NCBI GenBank assembly: GCA_947476255.1 | Contig: CANJPY010000014.1 | Span: 1 to 62,862, forward strand | DNA length: 62,862 nt | Reading direction: 5' to 3' | From: Chthoniobacteraceae bacterium | Lineage (GTDB): Bacteria > Verrucomicrobiota > Verrucomicrobiia > Chthoniobacterales > Chthoniobacteraceae | Part shown: positions 47,583 to 58,500 of the stretch, piece after piece | Layout: every line of letters begins with the position of its first letter | Position numbering within the stretch: position 1 is the stretch's first letter | Program-made: the position numbers and the translations under genes | Notes under the pieces: generated by a model | Told to the model about the DNA's origin: nothing | The model's database searches: none | What the model saw: only the letters and a program-made list of their open reading frames with translations

Positions 47583-48029
47583 CTAGGGCCGTTCGACAAT
47601 ATCGTCCGGTAGCTCGTTGCCCCTATCGGCTTCCGGTGGAAAATGTTGTGAAAGCAGTGTGCCGATCTGCTGGATACCCTCTACCAGACCGGTGGTGAAT
47701 TCTCGCGCACGGAAGGCGGTTTGCATGGCTTTGACGATTTCCTGCCAAAAAGTACCCCCACAAAGCTCGTTCACTCCTTTGTCTCCAATGACCGCAAACT
47801 TTCGGGACTTTGGTGCGAGAAGAATTAACACGCCGTTGCGGTGCTTGGTGTTCTGCATCCCGAGTTTTTGAAACTCTTTGACCGCCTCCGAAATGGAGTC
47901 CTCGACGGTGTGATGCACGAGGACTACCCGGATTTCTCCCGAGGTCCCAGTCTCGGCCTCGGCAATGGCTGCGAGCACCCGCTCCCTGTTGATTTTTGGG
48001 GGAAAGAAACGATTGAATAGAAATTTCAT
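47583..48029 (-). CDS. TPM-domain protein, short
   Basis: The ATG at 48029 gives 148 aa, overlapping the stop of the preceding TPM gene by 1 nt. It has one TPM (TLP18.3/Psb32/MOLO-1) domain with SGEIRVVLVHHTVEDSISEA, NGVLILLAPKSRKFAVIGDKG and a helical C-terminus. There is no transmembrane segment or signal peptide, so it is cytoplasmic or associated with its membrane-anchored partner. It is the last gene of lemA–TPM–TPM. Confidence 0.85.
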   Translation of the reverse strand: MKFLFNRFFPPKINRERVLAAIAEAETGTSGEIRVVLVHHTVEDSISEAVKEFQKLGMQNTKHRNGVLILLAPKSRKFAVIGDKGVNELCGGTFWQEIVKAMQTAFRAREFTTGLVEGIQQIGTLLSQHFPPEADRGNELPDDIVERP

Positions 48030-48769
48030 CACCAGTCTCCTCCTGCGCCGCCGCCTCCTGAATCGCCGCCTCCGCCCGAGAACCCTCCGCCTCCACCACC
48101 GCCGCCCCCTGATCGGCCACTTCCGCCCCAATACGTGGGGCCACTCCCGTGGCCTCCGTGTAAACCGGATCCGCGCAGGCGGTTTGAAATGACGACAAAT
48201 ACGATGATGATGATGATTGCGACAATGGCGATGGGGGGGGGATCCCTGTCTTTTTGATTGCGCGCGTTGGTTCGCCCTGTCCCTTTGTATTCGCCTTTGG
48301 TTGCGCTCAGGATGGCGTGCACCCCGTTTTCGAGGCCACGGTTGTAGTCGCCCTGCTTGAAGGACGGCGCGATTTGTTCGGCAATGATCCGTTTGCAAAG
48401 GGCGTCTGGAAGAGATGCCTCCAAGCCGTATCCTGTCTGGATATAGATCTTGCGGTTGTCTTTGAAGACAAACAAGACGGCTCCATTGTTCTTTCCTTTC
48501 TGGCCGACTTTCCAAGCCTGAAAAGTGCGGATTGTAAAGTCCTCGAGCGCGGCCCCATCGGGGAGGCTTTTGAGGATGGCTACAACGATCTGCGTCGACG
48601 TCTCTTTTTCAAAGGTATCCAGTTCGAGGTCGAGGCGCGCTGCGAGCGATGGGGCCACCAAGCCCGCGTAATCGTTAAAATGCTTTTTGGGCGCTGGCGG
48701 CAGCGCGTCCTCTGCGTAAAGACAACGGACGAAAAGCAGGAGCGCAAGCAACCATACGAAGCGGCGCAT
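48029..48769 (-). CDS. TPM-domain membrane protein with Gly-rich tail
   Basis: This 246-aa protein has a signal peptide (about 1–20), a TPM domain (about 25–170; FNDYAGLVAPSLAARLDLEL, GAVLFVFKDNRKIYIQTG), a transmembrane helix (PPIAIVAIIIIIVFVVIS, about 177–195) and a Gly/Ser-rich tail with a long poly-Gly tract. This is the YgcG-like layout usually paired with LemA. The tail is exposed on the cytoplasmic side if the TPM domain is periplasmic. It starts 14 bp after lemA. Confidence 0.88.
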   Translation of the reverse strand: MRRFVWLLALLLFVRCLYAEDALPPAPKKHFNDYAGLVAPSLAARLDLELDTFEKETSTQIVVAILKSLPDGAALEDFTIRTFQAWKVGQKGKNNGAVLFVFKDNRKIYIQTGYGLEASLPDALCKRIIAEQIAPSFKQGDYNRGLENGVHAILSATKGEYKGTGRTNARNQKDRDPPPIAIVAIIIIIVFVVISNRLRGSGLHGGHGSGPTYWGGSGRSGGGGGGGGGFSGGGGDSGGGGAGGDW

Positions 48770-48782
48770 AAAAAGCCGCTAC

Positions 48783-49421
48783 TTAAGGTTTTGCGGGCGC
48801 AGCTTTATTGAAGTCAAACTGGACCTTGGGCGCGGCCTCGGAACCTGCCGCCGCTTGGAAATAAGGCCTTGGATGACGTCCCGTGAACCCCGCAAGAACA
48901 ACCCCTGGGAAGGTTTGCACCGATGTGTTGTACGCCTGCACGCTCTGGTTGAAGCGCGAGCGTTCGACCGTAATCCTATTTTCACTTCCCTCGATTTGTG
49001 CCTGCAGATCTCGGAAGTTGCTGTTGGCTTTCAAGTCCGGATACTTCTCGGAAACCACCAAGAGTCGTGAAAGCGCCGAGGACAATTGCCCTTGTGCCTT
49101 TTCGAATTCCGCAAATTTTGCGGCGTCGGTGGGGGCATTTTGGGCGTTGATCTGGACCTTGCCCACAGAAGCGCGGGCCTCAGTGACTTCAACCAGTGTT
49201 GATTTTTCGAAGCTTGCGGCACCTGAAACGGTGTTGACGAGGTTTGGAATCAAATCGGCGCGCCGTTGGTAAACATTTTGAACTTGAGCCCACTGCGCAT
49301 CCACCGCTTGTTCGCGGCCCACAAATCCGTTGTAGATGCCTACTCCCGTGGCGGCAACAGCGATAACGGCGAGGAGTATCGCGCCCAGAATGCTCAAAAT
49401 AATCAGCGTAGTCTTACTCAT
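48783..49421 (-). CDS. lemA: LemA family protein
   Basis: This 212-aa protein has an N-terminal membrane helix (about 4–28) then a three-helix coiled LemA domain with AQVQNVYQRRADLIPNLVNT and LVVSEKYPDLKANSNFRDLQ, ending with a hydrophobic FPGVVLAGF. It is first in a lemA–TPM–TPM operon. Neither gene family has a settled function; membrane stress and remodelling have been proposed. The upstream ~120 bp separate it from the divergent giant gene. Confidence 0.92.
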   Translation of the reverse strand: MSKTTLIILSILGAILLAVIAVAATGVGIYNGFVGREQAVDAQWAQVQNVYQRRADLIPNLVNTVSGAASFEKSTLVEVTEARASVGKVQINAQNAPTDAAKFAEFEKAQGQLSSALSRLLVVSEKYPDLKANSNFRDLQAQIEGSENRITVERSRFNQSVQAYNTSVQTFPGVVLAGFTGRHPRPYFQAAAGSEAAPKVQFDFNKAAPAKP

Positions 49422-49456
49422 GGTACGGGTTCAATTAGTGGTAAAAAAAGACACAG

Positions 49457-49481
49457 TGCAACCTAGGTTTGCGTGGTTGCA
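49457..49481. promoter_or_regulatory. Inverted repeat between lemA and the giant gene
   Basis: TGCAACC and GGTTGCA (7 bp each) flank an 11-base spacer; AACCTAGGTT inside is itself a palindrome. It lies ~35 bp upstream of lemA and ~65 bp upstream of the giant frame. It could be a regulatory site or the scar of a former hairpin. Function unknown. Confidence 0.3.
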
Positions 49482-49544
49482 TGTTTTCAGAGCAGTCGTC
49501 TTCCGAGAAGGACAAACCTGTAGAAGGGGCGCTTAATTCCCACC

Positions 49545-52500
49545 TTGCGAGCGGGTGTCGCGTCCAAAAGAGTGGTTCGGCGGTTTGGGAAGGCCGACGG
49601 AACGGTCTGGACAAGTGGCGCCAATGCACGAGGGCAGCTTGGCAATAATTCGAATGCAAATAGCGGTGTCCCCGTGCAGGTCTCAGGACTCACCGGCGTG
49701 TCGGCCGTCAGCGCAGGATTTTATTTTAGTTCCGCCCTGAAAAGTTCTGGGACGGTTTGGACGTGGGGAGAAAATACCCGCCAGGAGTTGGGGAATGGAT
49801 CATCGGAGAACAGCGCCGTGCCTGTGCAGGTTGCGAGCGTCAGCACTGCGGTTGGAGTTTCTAGTCAGGGCTACCACAGCCTTGCTGCCCTGACAAACGG
49901 AGGCGTTTACGCGTGGGGGTCCAACTTTAGCGGGGACTTTGGAACAGGGGGCTCCGCCACAAAGGTGGCGCCTACTGCAGTTCCCGGAATGACCGCGGTG
50001 AATTCCGTAGTGGGTGGCCGTGGCTTCTCTTACGCCCTAAAGACCGACGGCACGCTTTGGACCTGGGGAAATAATACCAATGGAGAACTGGGGAATGGAA
50101 CTCAAGTGAGCACCAGTGCACCAGCTCAGGTGAGCGCCTTGACCGGAGTGGCACAAGTCGCCGCCGGTGGATTCCATGGAGTGGCTGTAAAGACCGACGG
50201 CACGGTCTGGGCCTGGGGATACAATAGATTTGGCGAATTGGGCAACGGCACGCAGACGAGCAGTACGACGCCGATTCAGGTTTGGGTTGACAGCGTGACG
50301 GCGGTGGCTGCGGGTGCCGCGCACACATTGGCGCTCCGCAGCGATGGAACGGTTTGGGGCTGGGGATACAGTATCGATGGAGAACTCGGAACTGGAATCG
50401 CTAATGTGTTTTATATGACTCCAACGCAGGTGCCCGGCCTGACTGGAATCGTGGCGATATCGGCGGGGGACTTCCACAGTTTGGCGCTTAAGAATGATGG
50501 AACTGTGTGGGCCTTTGGTTTGAATTCGAGCGCCCAGCTTGGGATTGGAAATACAACCACGAGCCTTGTGCCGGTCCAGGTGGCAAACTTGACTGGAGTT
50601 TCCTCTATTTCCGCAGGGTATTATCATAACCTCGCGGTGCGTGGCACGGATGGGACTGCGTGGGCGTGGGGGAGTAATCCCAATGGAGAATTGGGGAATG
50701 GAACCAACGTGGCCTCCGCCGTTCCAGTGCAGGTGTCTGGCCTCACTCGGGTGACTGGGGTGGCCGCGGGAGCCTATCACAGTCTGGCGGTGGCTGGCGG
50801 GACTTCTTACGGCTGGGGAGCGAACTTCCTTGGAGCGGTGGGCAATGGATTCAATCTGGAAAACAGATCCGTTCCGTCGCCTGTGGTTAACTCCAGTGCC
50901 ATTCCGCTCACGAAACTTACGGCTGGCGAAGACCATAGTCTTGCACTCAGTTCCTCCGGCGCGCTTTATTCGTGGGGCAGTAATTTCACCGGCCAGCTGG
51001 GACTAGGCTACAACGGAGCGACTCCTTCGCCTGTCCTCTCAAATTTTGTAGCCGTTGCGCTGAACCAGACGCCTCCATCACCAACCAAATTGATAGTTAA
51101 CTACAACGGAGCAACTCAAGCGACGTTGACCTGGGCTCAGACAGGAAGCGTGACGCAGAGCTTCACCATTCAGCAAAGTGCAGACGGAGGTCTCACTTGG
51201 ACGACCCTGGGAACGGTGGCAGGAAATCTGAATTCCTATCTGGTAAATGGTTTGCCAGCGGGTTCCAACCACATGTTCCGCGTGATCGCCAATGGAACTT
51301 ACACCAGTTCCGCGCCGACGGCCGCGGCCGTGGCTCTCGTCTCCTTGCAGGTGACGGGAACTCCTGTGGCGCCTGCATTTCTGAGGCTGACGGCGACGGT
51401 TTCGGGTGCGGCAGGGTCTATTGGCGGCGTTCAATTTTTCGAGGGTGCCAACTGGCTTGGAAATTCTTTCTCTTCGCCTTTTGTGGCAGACATCCCCTTT
51501 GTGACAGCAGGGCCGCACACTTATACAGTCACCGTGTGGAATACCGCCGGTGTAGTGATCGCTCAAGGCTCAGCCGTTGTGACCGTCACCATGCCTCCGG
51601 ATCCGCTGGCCAACTTCCGTTTTGCGCGTGGACCCGCGCGTGTCGTTAGCGACCTCGGCTATCAGACGTACGTGCTATCCGTGGATAAGGTGAAGGGCGT
51701 TGGGCTGGACCCCATGGGGAATAATGCTGCGAAGTTCCCACTGGGGCTCCCCTGGTTTGAATGCATTAGCGCCGGCTCGCTTTATCAGGTCGCCAATACA
51801 AAGCCGGTGACCTACCCCACAGTGTATCAGAATCCCGTGGCTGCCTACGGAGCTGCGGGTGGTGGCTCGCCTCTCTATGTGAACCAGGCTTATCGCTTCG
51901 CGTTCGGTTCGGGCACGGAGGTAGACACGGTCAATTACCTGGATTTCAGAGTGTCGGTTTACAAAAAGACCCAGTTCACGCCCGGTGTAACCAATGTAGT
52001 GCCTGTCAAGGTTTACACCCTTTCGTTACCCCGCCCCAGTGACACCGCAGGCTGGAACACCTTTGCTAAAAATGGGTTCGTAAAGACATTCGATTTTACC
52101 GCAGACGGCTATCCTCTGGTGACCAAAGTCGAGTTTATCGCGGGCGCAACCTTTGCGGATGCTCTTGGTAAACCGTTGAGCGCCCCCTTTCTTCTGACTC
52201 ACACGGCAGGAAATTCAAACTTCTGCTACCGGATTGATTACGCCGGAAATACGCAGGTCAACGGGGCTTCGGTCCCTATGAACATCAGTGTCCCCTCGAC
52301 ATCGCCCACCTATGGCTATGGATACACGTTGGATTTCAATGAACGTGCTCCGTGGAACTCCACCTTCATCGATGCTCCCCATTTCGATGGCGTCGCGGTG
52401 CCTTCCGAATACGCAGGCAAATCGATCAACGAATTGCTCAAAGTCAGCAATCCTGTGACCTACCAGTTCCCAGTTCCCAGTGCAGCTTACACGATCCTGG

Positions 52501-55500
52501 ATGGAAGCCCCGAGCTGCGCATGAACCCGATTTTGGACAAGTTTGTGAACGATCTGGGAGCCAATCCCATCATGCTTGCAAACTATGTCCTCAATCAGAT
52601 TCAGCTCACCGATGCGCTGGGTTACAATGATTCAGGCGCAGTAGACGAAGCCTCGATTAATCCGGGTGGAGTCAACCGGGGCGCGCTTGCGACGTTCCTC
52701 GAAAAACAGGGATCCCCAGCCGAACAGTGCGCGCTTCTCGTGTATCTCTTGCGAAAGGCAAACGTCCCGTGCGGATACGTCTTCCCGACTCATAACACCA
52801 TGCAGATGCTTGATTCTCGGATGAGCAAGCTGCTGCGGATGCAGCTCAAGGGCGCCTCAAATCCCTATTCGATGACTACGGTGCCCCAGCTCTTGAATGT
52901 GAATTATCCGTGGGTGGCAGCCTACATCAATAACCAGTGGGTGCATCTGTTCCCCTGGATGAAAGACACCTCGATTAACGAGGGCTACAATGTGACGGAT
53001 TGCCTCCCTTCGGGCTATCAGACTGGGCTGCAGTGGCTTCAGAAATATCTCAACCGCGACAGCAGCATCCTCAGTCTGAGCACGGAGTTTGATAATCCCG
53101 GCAAGCTTTATCCGCTTTGGTTGAATCAACAGCTCGCGCTCAAAGGACTCAGTACAAGCGATGTCGGCGTCACCATTGTGGATCGTCAGAACAACTACAA
53201 TTCCTGGAGCGATTTCCCGCAGCCCTGGCAGGTGACTCCCGGCAGCCTGGCGCCCTCTCATTTAAAGGATTCGCTAAGCGCCATTCCCAATATCTTCGAC
53301 ACGATCCAGTGCGTTGTTTACAGCGACCGCAACGGGAATGGGCAGTGGGATTCGACTGAGCCCCTCATTGATAGCGGTACGTTGCGTTCCGTGGATCTGC
53401 ATAATCGCCGCATGATGGTGCGCACGGAGAGGACTGGTGTGAATGCGCACAAGCTGACGTTAAGCGTGGAGCCTATGCGTCCCGGCACCACTGTGACCGA
53501 GGCATTCCCTCCTAATGGAGCGCTTATCAATAAACAGGCGAGTAGCGTCCCTCTGAATACGATGGACGATAGACTCAACTTCCGCGTTGTTTACAATCGG
53601 CACCGTGCGCTTGGTTCTGGGTACACAGTTCCGAGTGGGGCGTATCCCTTCCTCGAGTTTGGGGAGACCACACAGATCAAGGCTGAGCGGCCCTTGCGTA
53701 AGGGAGACACTGCTGTCCTTTGTTTAAACTACGGGCGCGTCACGCAGGACATGCTCAATGCCCAGGCCCAGAACTTCTGGACGGCTCAACAGGCGGCCAC
53801 TGCCACCGGTATTACCATGGATGCCGATGTTGCGGCGGGAACGCCACTCATGCTGATGGGCATGACTTATTATAAGCAGGTCTCTGACTTCCGGACCTGG
53901 CTTGAGCCTCTGCAGAAGCAGAACTCGCTTTCCTTCTTCGCCTACGGTTTTTCGAAGATGAGTCCGCAGCGTAATGCCGATGGGACGCTTCCCAACAGCG
54001 GCGATATCAATTCCATCTATCCCAATGTGGATATGATGTTTCAGTGGCTTGCGACCGCGTACAACGGGACCTTGCATCCGGATTCTGGATTGCCTGGAGC
54101 GACAACGATCAATGACCTGCTTTACCTTTTCACGCTCGAGGCTTCTGCCCAGGAGCATACCGTGATCAACAAGTTCTATAACGTCACAGACACGGCTTCC
54201 ACGGTCCACTTGTTGCATGCGGCCCAGATGGCAAGTCCGACGCGGCCCATCATCGCACTCACAAGCAAAAGCTACATCACCGCCGGCACTGTCAAGTATG
54301 CGGTCAACGGGGTCACCCAAACTCTGCAAACTTGGGCCGGCCCCTCCATGTGGGCAAGTGTCACAAACGTTCTTTCGCCTGCGTCAAACACGGCTGCGGA
54401 CTTCGCCCTCGTCTACATCACCCCGGGTCCCGTGGTGTGTGCGAACAAGACTTATCAGGGCATGGGAGCATTCGTCCTCAATCCGGGAAATTCCGCAGCA
54501 GCGTTGATTTCCAGCAACATGCTCAATGTTCCGCTAAACGGAGGCTATGGAATGCCGCCAACGCCGGATCTTACGTTCTCCCAGCCCATCAAAATACAGC
54601 TTGATACCCTCTATGTGGATACCACCTCGGGCTATACTTCGCTGAATGTGACGCCACCCACGGTGAGTGCTCCAGCCATAGACAATGGGTCCTACAACCC
54701 TGTCAACGAGTCCAATCGACTCACAGGAATCGGCAACTCCACTTTGAGCTTGGATCTCTCTGCAAGTGGCGCCTACCAGATCAACGCCGCCCTCATCGGC
54801 TCCACCTCCACAAACGTTGTCACCCAGGTAAGGGACGTTGATTCCAATGGGTCTGCGGGTCTCACCAGCTATCAGGGCGGGAACGCGTTGCAATGGGTTT
54901 CTGATCCTGTCAACTCGATCACGGGCGCTTTTTACATCAACGATACTGATCTGACCATTCCCGGGCCGATGCCAATCCGGTTCAAGCGGAATTACGACAG
55001 TCTCAATCAGGCCAATAACGAGTTCGGCATGGGTTGGAAGATGGGCTACTTCTCGTATTTGTCCGTGGCTGTGAATTCAGCCGTCATTTACGCTGCGGAG
55101 ATGGATGGCAGCGTGATTGCCTACCGTCTCCAGTCTGGATCCACCACGCGCTGGGTGCCGACTGCAGCCGACAACCCTAATCTCAGCAACCAGCATGGAG
55201 ATTCCGCGGGATCCGTATTCAACCTCTTTAACAACCGGATCGATGTTGCCGGCAGCGGGCTCTCGGCGGTTTACACCCTTACGGGTGCGGATGGAAGTGT
55301 GCGCACTTTCCCCGTGGCGAAGTATCCAACTCCAGGCGCCAACGGTATTACCCGCCAACGGCCCTACCTTCAAAAGTGGGTCGATGCCAACGGGAACTAT
55401 CTCAACTTCACCTTTGGAGGCGACAATACTCAGCCTGATTACGGGTTCCTGACTCGGATCTCCGCATCGAACGGCAATTTCCTACAGCTCAATTACGATA

Positions 55501-58500
55501 TCAATGGCCATATCATTTCAGCAAATGCTGGGGACGGCCGCCGTGTCTCCTACAGTTATGACTCCTATGGAGATTTGTGTGCTGTCACACGCCGGGATGC
55601 TTCAGTGGTTAATTATGTCTACAGCCGTAAGGCAAATGCGGCACCCAAGGTAGGGTTCTATTCCGAGCACCTGATTATAAAGGAAATCAAACCCGGCGGG
55701 CGACTGCTCGTAAACACCTATGATAGTCAGCGTCGTGTCACCCTGCAGCAGGCGAGTGTGGGAGTCAATTCCGCACTGAAAACGAACGCAACCTTTGTAT
55801 ACAGCAATATGAAGAATGCCGATGGAACGCTGACCGGTTATACGAATGTCTCCGACGCGTTCGGAAAAACTTCACGCTACGACTATGCCAGTAGCCAGCT
55901 GACCAAGGTTACCGATCCTCTCAGTCAAACCATTCAGACCGTTTGGTATCAGCCGGGTGACGTTTCTGCAGGCGCTTATCAGCGCAGTCTGAAACAACGC
56001 ATTGATAAGCGCGGCTTGAGTGTCCTCTACAAGTACGACCCCAAAGGCAACCTGTTCCAAACCGATACAACCGGAAACATCACGGGCAGTGGTTCGTCCA
56101 CGGCGGTTCAAACGACGGTTTACAACGCCTTAAACCTCCCCACACGCGTGAACGAGGCCAATGGGAATTACAAGGTATTCACCTACGGAAACCCTTCCTA
56201 TCCCTATCTGGCCACCGCTGTCCAAAAGTTCACGCCCACCGGGTTGGTGAGCGAGACAGCCTACACCTATGGCGCCGCTGGCACCACGGGCACCGTGCCC
56301 TTCGCAAACGGGGTGCTGCTTTCTGTCACCCAGGCGGCCGGCTCTCCCGACCAGTCCACCGTCAGCTACACCTATAATAACAACGGCTTCCCTGTTTCCG
56401 AAAATCATCCCACCGGCACCACCGATCCCTCGGTTTGGTACACCATGACCTACAATCTGCGCGGTCAGCTCGTGAAAAAAACCGACGCCGCAGGCCAGTG
56501 GACCGGCTTCGCCTACGACGACCTCGGCAACCCCATCTGGCAGGAACGCCACGATGCCAGCGGAAACCTCGTGGCCTGGAATTACAAGTATTACAACGCA
56601 AACGGCGAGATCGAATGGACCCAGGGCTCACGCTACAACCCGTGCGATTACACGATGACCCGCTACGATGGAGCGGGCCGCGTGAAGGAAACCCTCGTCT
56701 GGCGCAGTGAAGCGGACCCCTACGCCTCCGGCGTTCAGGCTGCCGCAGGAGACGCCGCGATCGCCACCACGTCCAATCAGTACGATCTCTTCGGCAATTT
56801 GACGCAGGTCATTGCCCCAAACGGTGCCGTGACAACGATGACCTACGACGCCATCGGACAGTTGCTCTCAGCGTCGCAGAAGGACACCTCCGGCGGGACG
56901 TTGTCTGTCAAATCCTACACCTATGAGCGCGGTGGAAAACCAGCCTCCCAGACCAATGCGCTAGGCGGAGTCACGCGCCTGACATACACGTCCACAGGAC
57001 TGCCGCTCACCCAAGCCAATCCGGATGGCACGACGCAATCCTGGCTCTATCTTGTCGACGGACGTCTCTCCAAGGAAACCTACGCGAACGGATCCAGCCG
57101 GACTGTGACGTACGACGACGCCAACCGCACCGTCACCAGCACCCTGCGCGACAGCGCGAACAGCGTGCTCTCCACAGAGATCCAGAACTTTGATCGCCGT
57201 GGAAACTTGATCCAGAAGACGGACGCTGAAGGATACGTGTCCACCACGACCTATGACGCGCTGAACCGTTCCAAAGTGCTGACCGGTCCGCCGGCCGTGA
57301 GCAATTCTTCCCGTCAGAAAGTCACCCGCGTTTATGATGCTGCGGGGCTCTGGCAGCTGGATATCAACGCGCTCGGGGAACAGACCCTCACGACCTTTGA
57401 TGCCGAAGGGCGTCCGCTGACGGTCGAACTCAAGAACTCCAATGGCGCTTCCGTGCGCTCCACGGCGTATCAGTATTCCGCGGACCATCACTCCGTGACG
57501 ACCGTGCAGGGAACCACCGGAATGCAGAGCACAACCTTTACGGATCTGCAGGGCAAACCTGTCATCACATGGAATGCCGCGGGCTGGGCTGCAGTGTCCC
57601 GCTACGACGTTGCCGGCAACCTCACAAGCAGCACGGATGAACTCAACCGCACCACGCGCTACACGTACGACGCTCTGAACCGCATGGTCCAGCAGGCGCT
57701 GCCCGATGGCGCGGCGACGAAGTTCGTCTACGATGCGGCTGGCAATCTTTTGCAACGCCAGATGCCGGGCGCTCTGAGCTGGATCGCGACCTACGACTCC
57801 GCTTCGCGCAAGCTCACGGAGAAACTCGTCTCGGACGCGACGACCACGCGGACGTGGAGTTACACGTACAACACGACAGGCTTTGGCGCCGGCAAACTGG
57901 CGAAATCCACAGACCCGAAGGGGATCGTGAGCACGATCACTTACGACGCCTTTGGACGGCAGACGCAGGTCGCCTCCGTGGATGCAACCGCGGCCGCGTC
58001 GGGACTCACGCGTGTGTTCGCGTACGACAAGCGCAGCCTGCTCAAACAGCTCGACCAGACCTACCAGAACGCAGCCCTGAGCCCGGCTACATCCGTGCGG
58101 CGCACCTATGACGGTTACGGCGCTCTTGTCACCGAACAGGTCTATGTGGGTGGAACACTCAAGGACAGCTGGCTGGAGTCCCACGACAGCGCCGGACGCC
58201 GGATCCAACTCACGGAGGTGAACAATCCTGCAACACCGTTCACCTACAAGTATCAGGCCGACGGGAGGCTTGTGGAGACGGTCTTTAACAACGCGTTCTA
58301 CGACTACAGCTACACCAACGACGGACAGCTCAACTGGAGAGGCACCCCGCTGCACACACAAAACATTGTTCGCGATGTGATGGGCCGTATTGCGAACGCC
58401 TCGCAGTCTGTGTCCGGCACAACGCTTCTCTCGGAGGCCATCACGTGGCGTGGAGATTCGACGCAGAGCACCAATGCGATTTCACGGGTCGGAGGGCTGT

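Noticed and set aside
56961..58361. Long minus-strand open frame (466 codons) opposite the RHS core
   Set aside because: It is a shadow of the GC-rich YD-repeat coding frame. A similar antisense frame appears in the duplicated fragment (60775–61731) only because the DNA is paralogous. No domain or start signal supports it.
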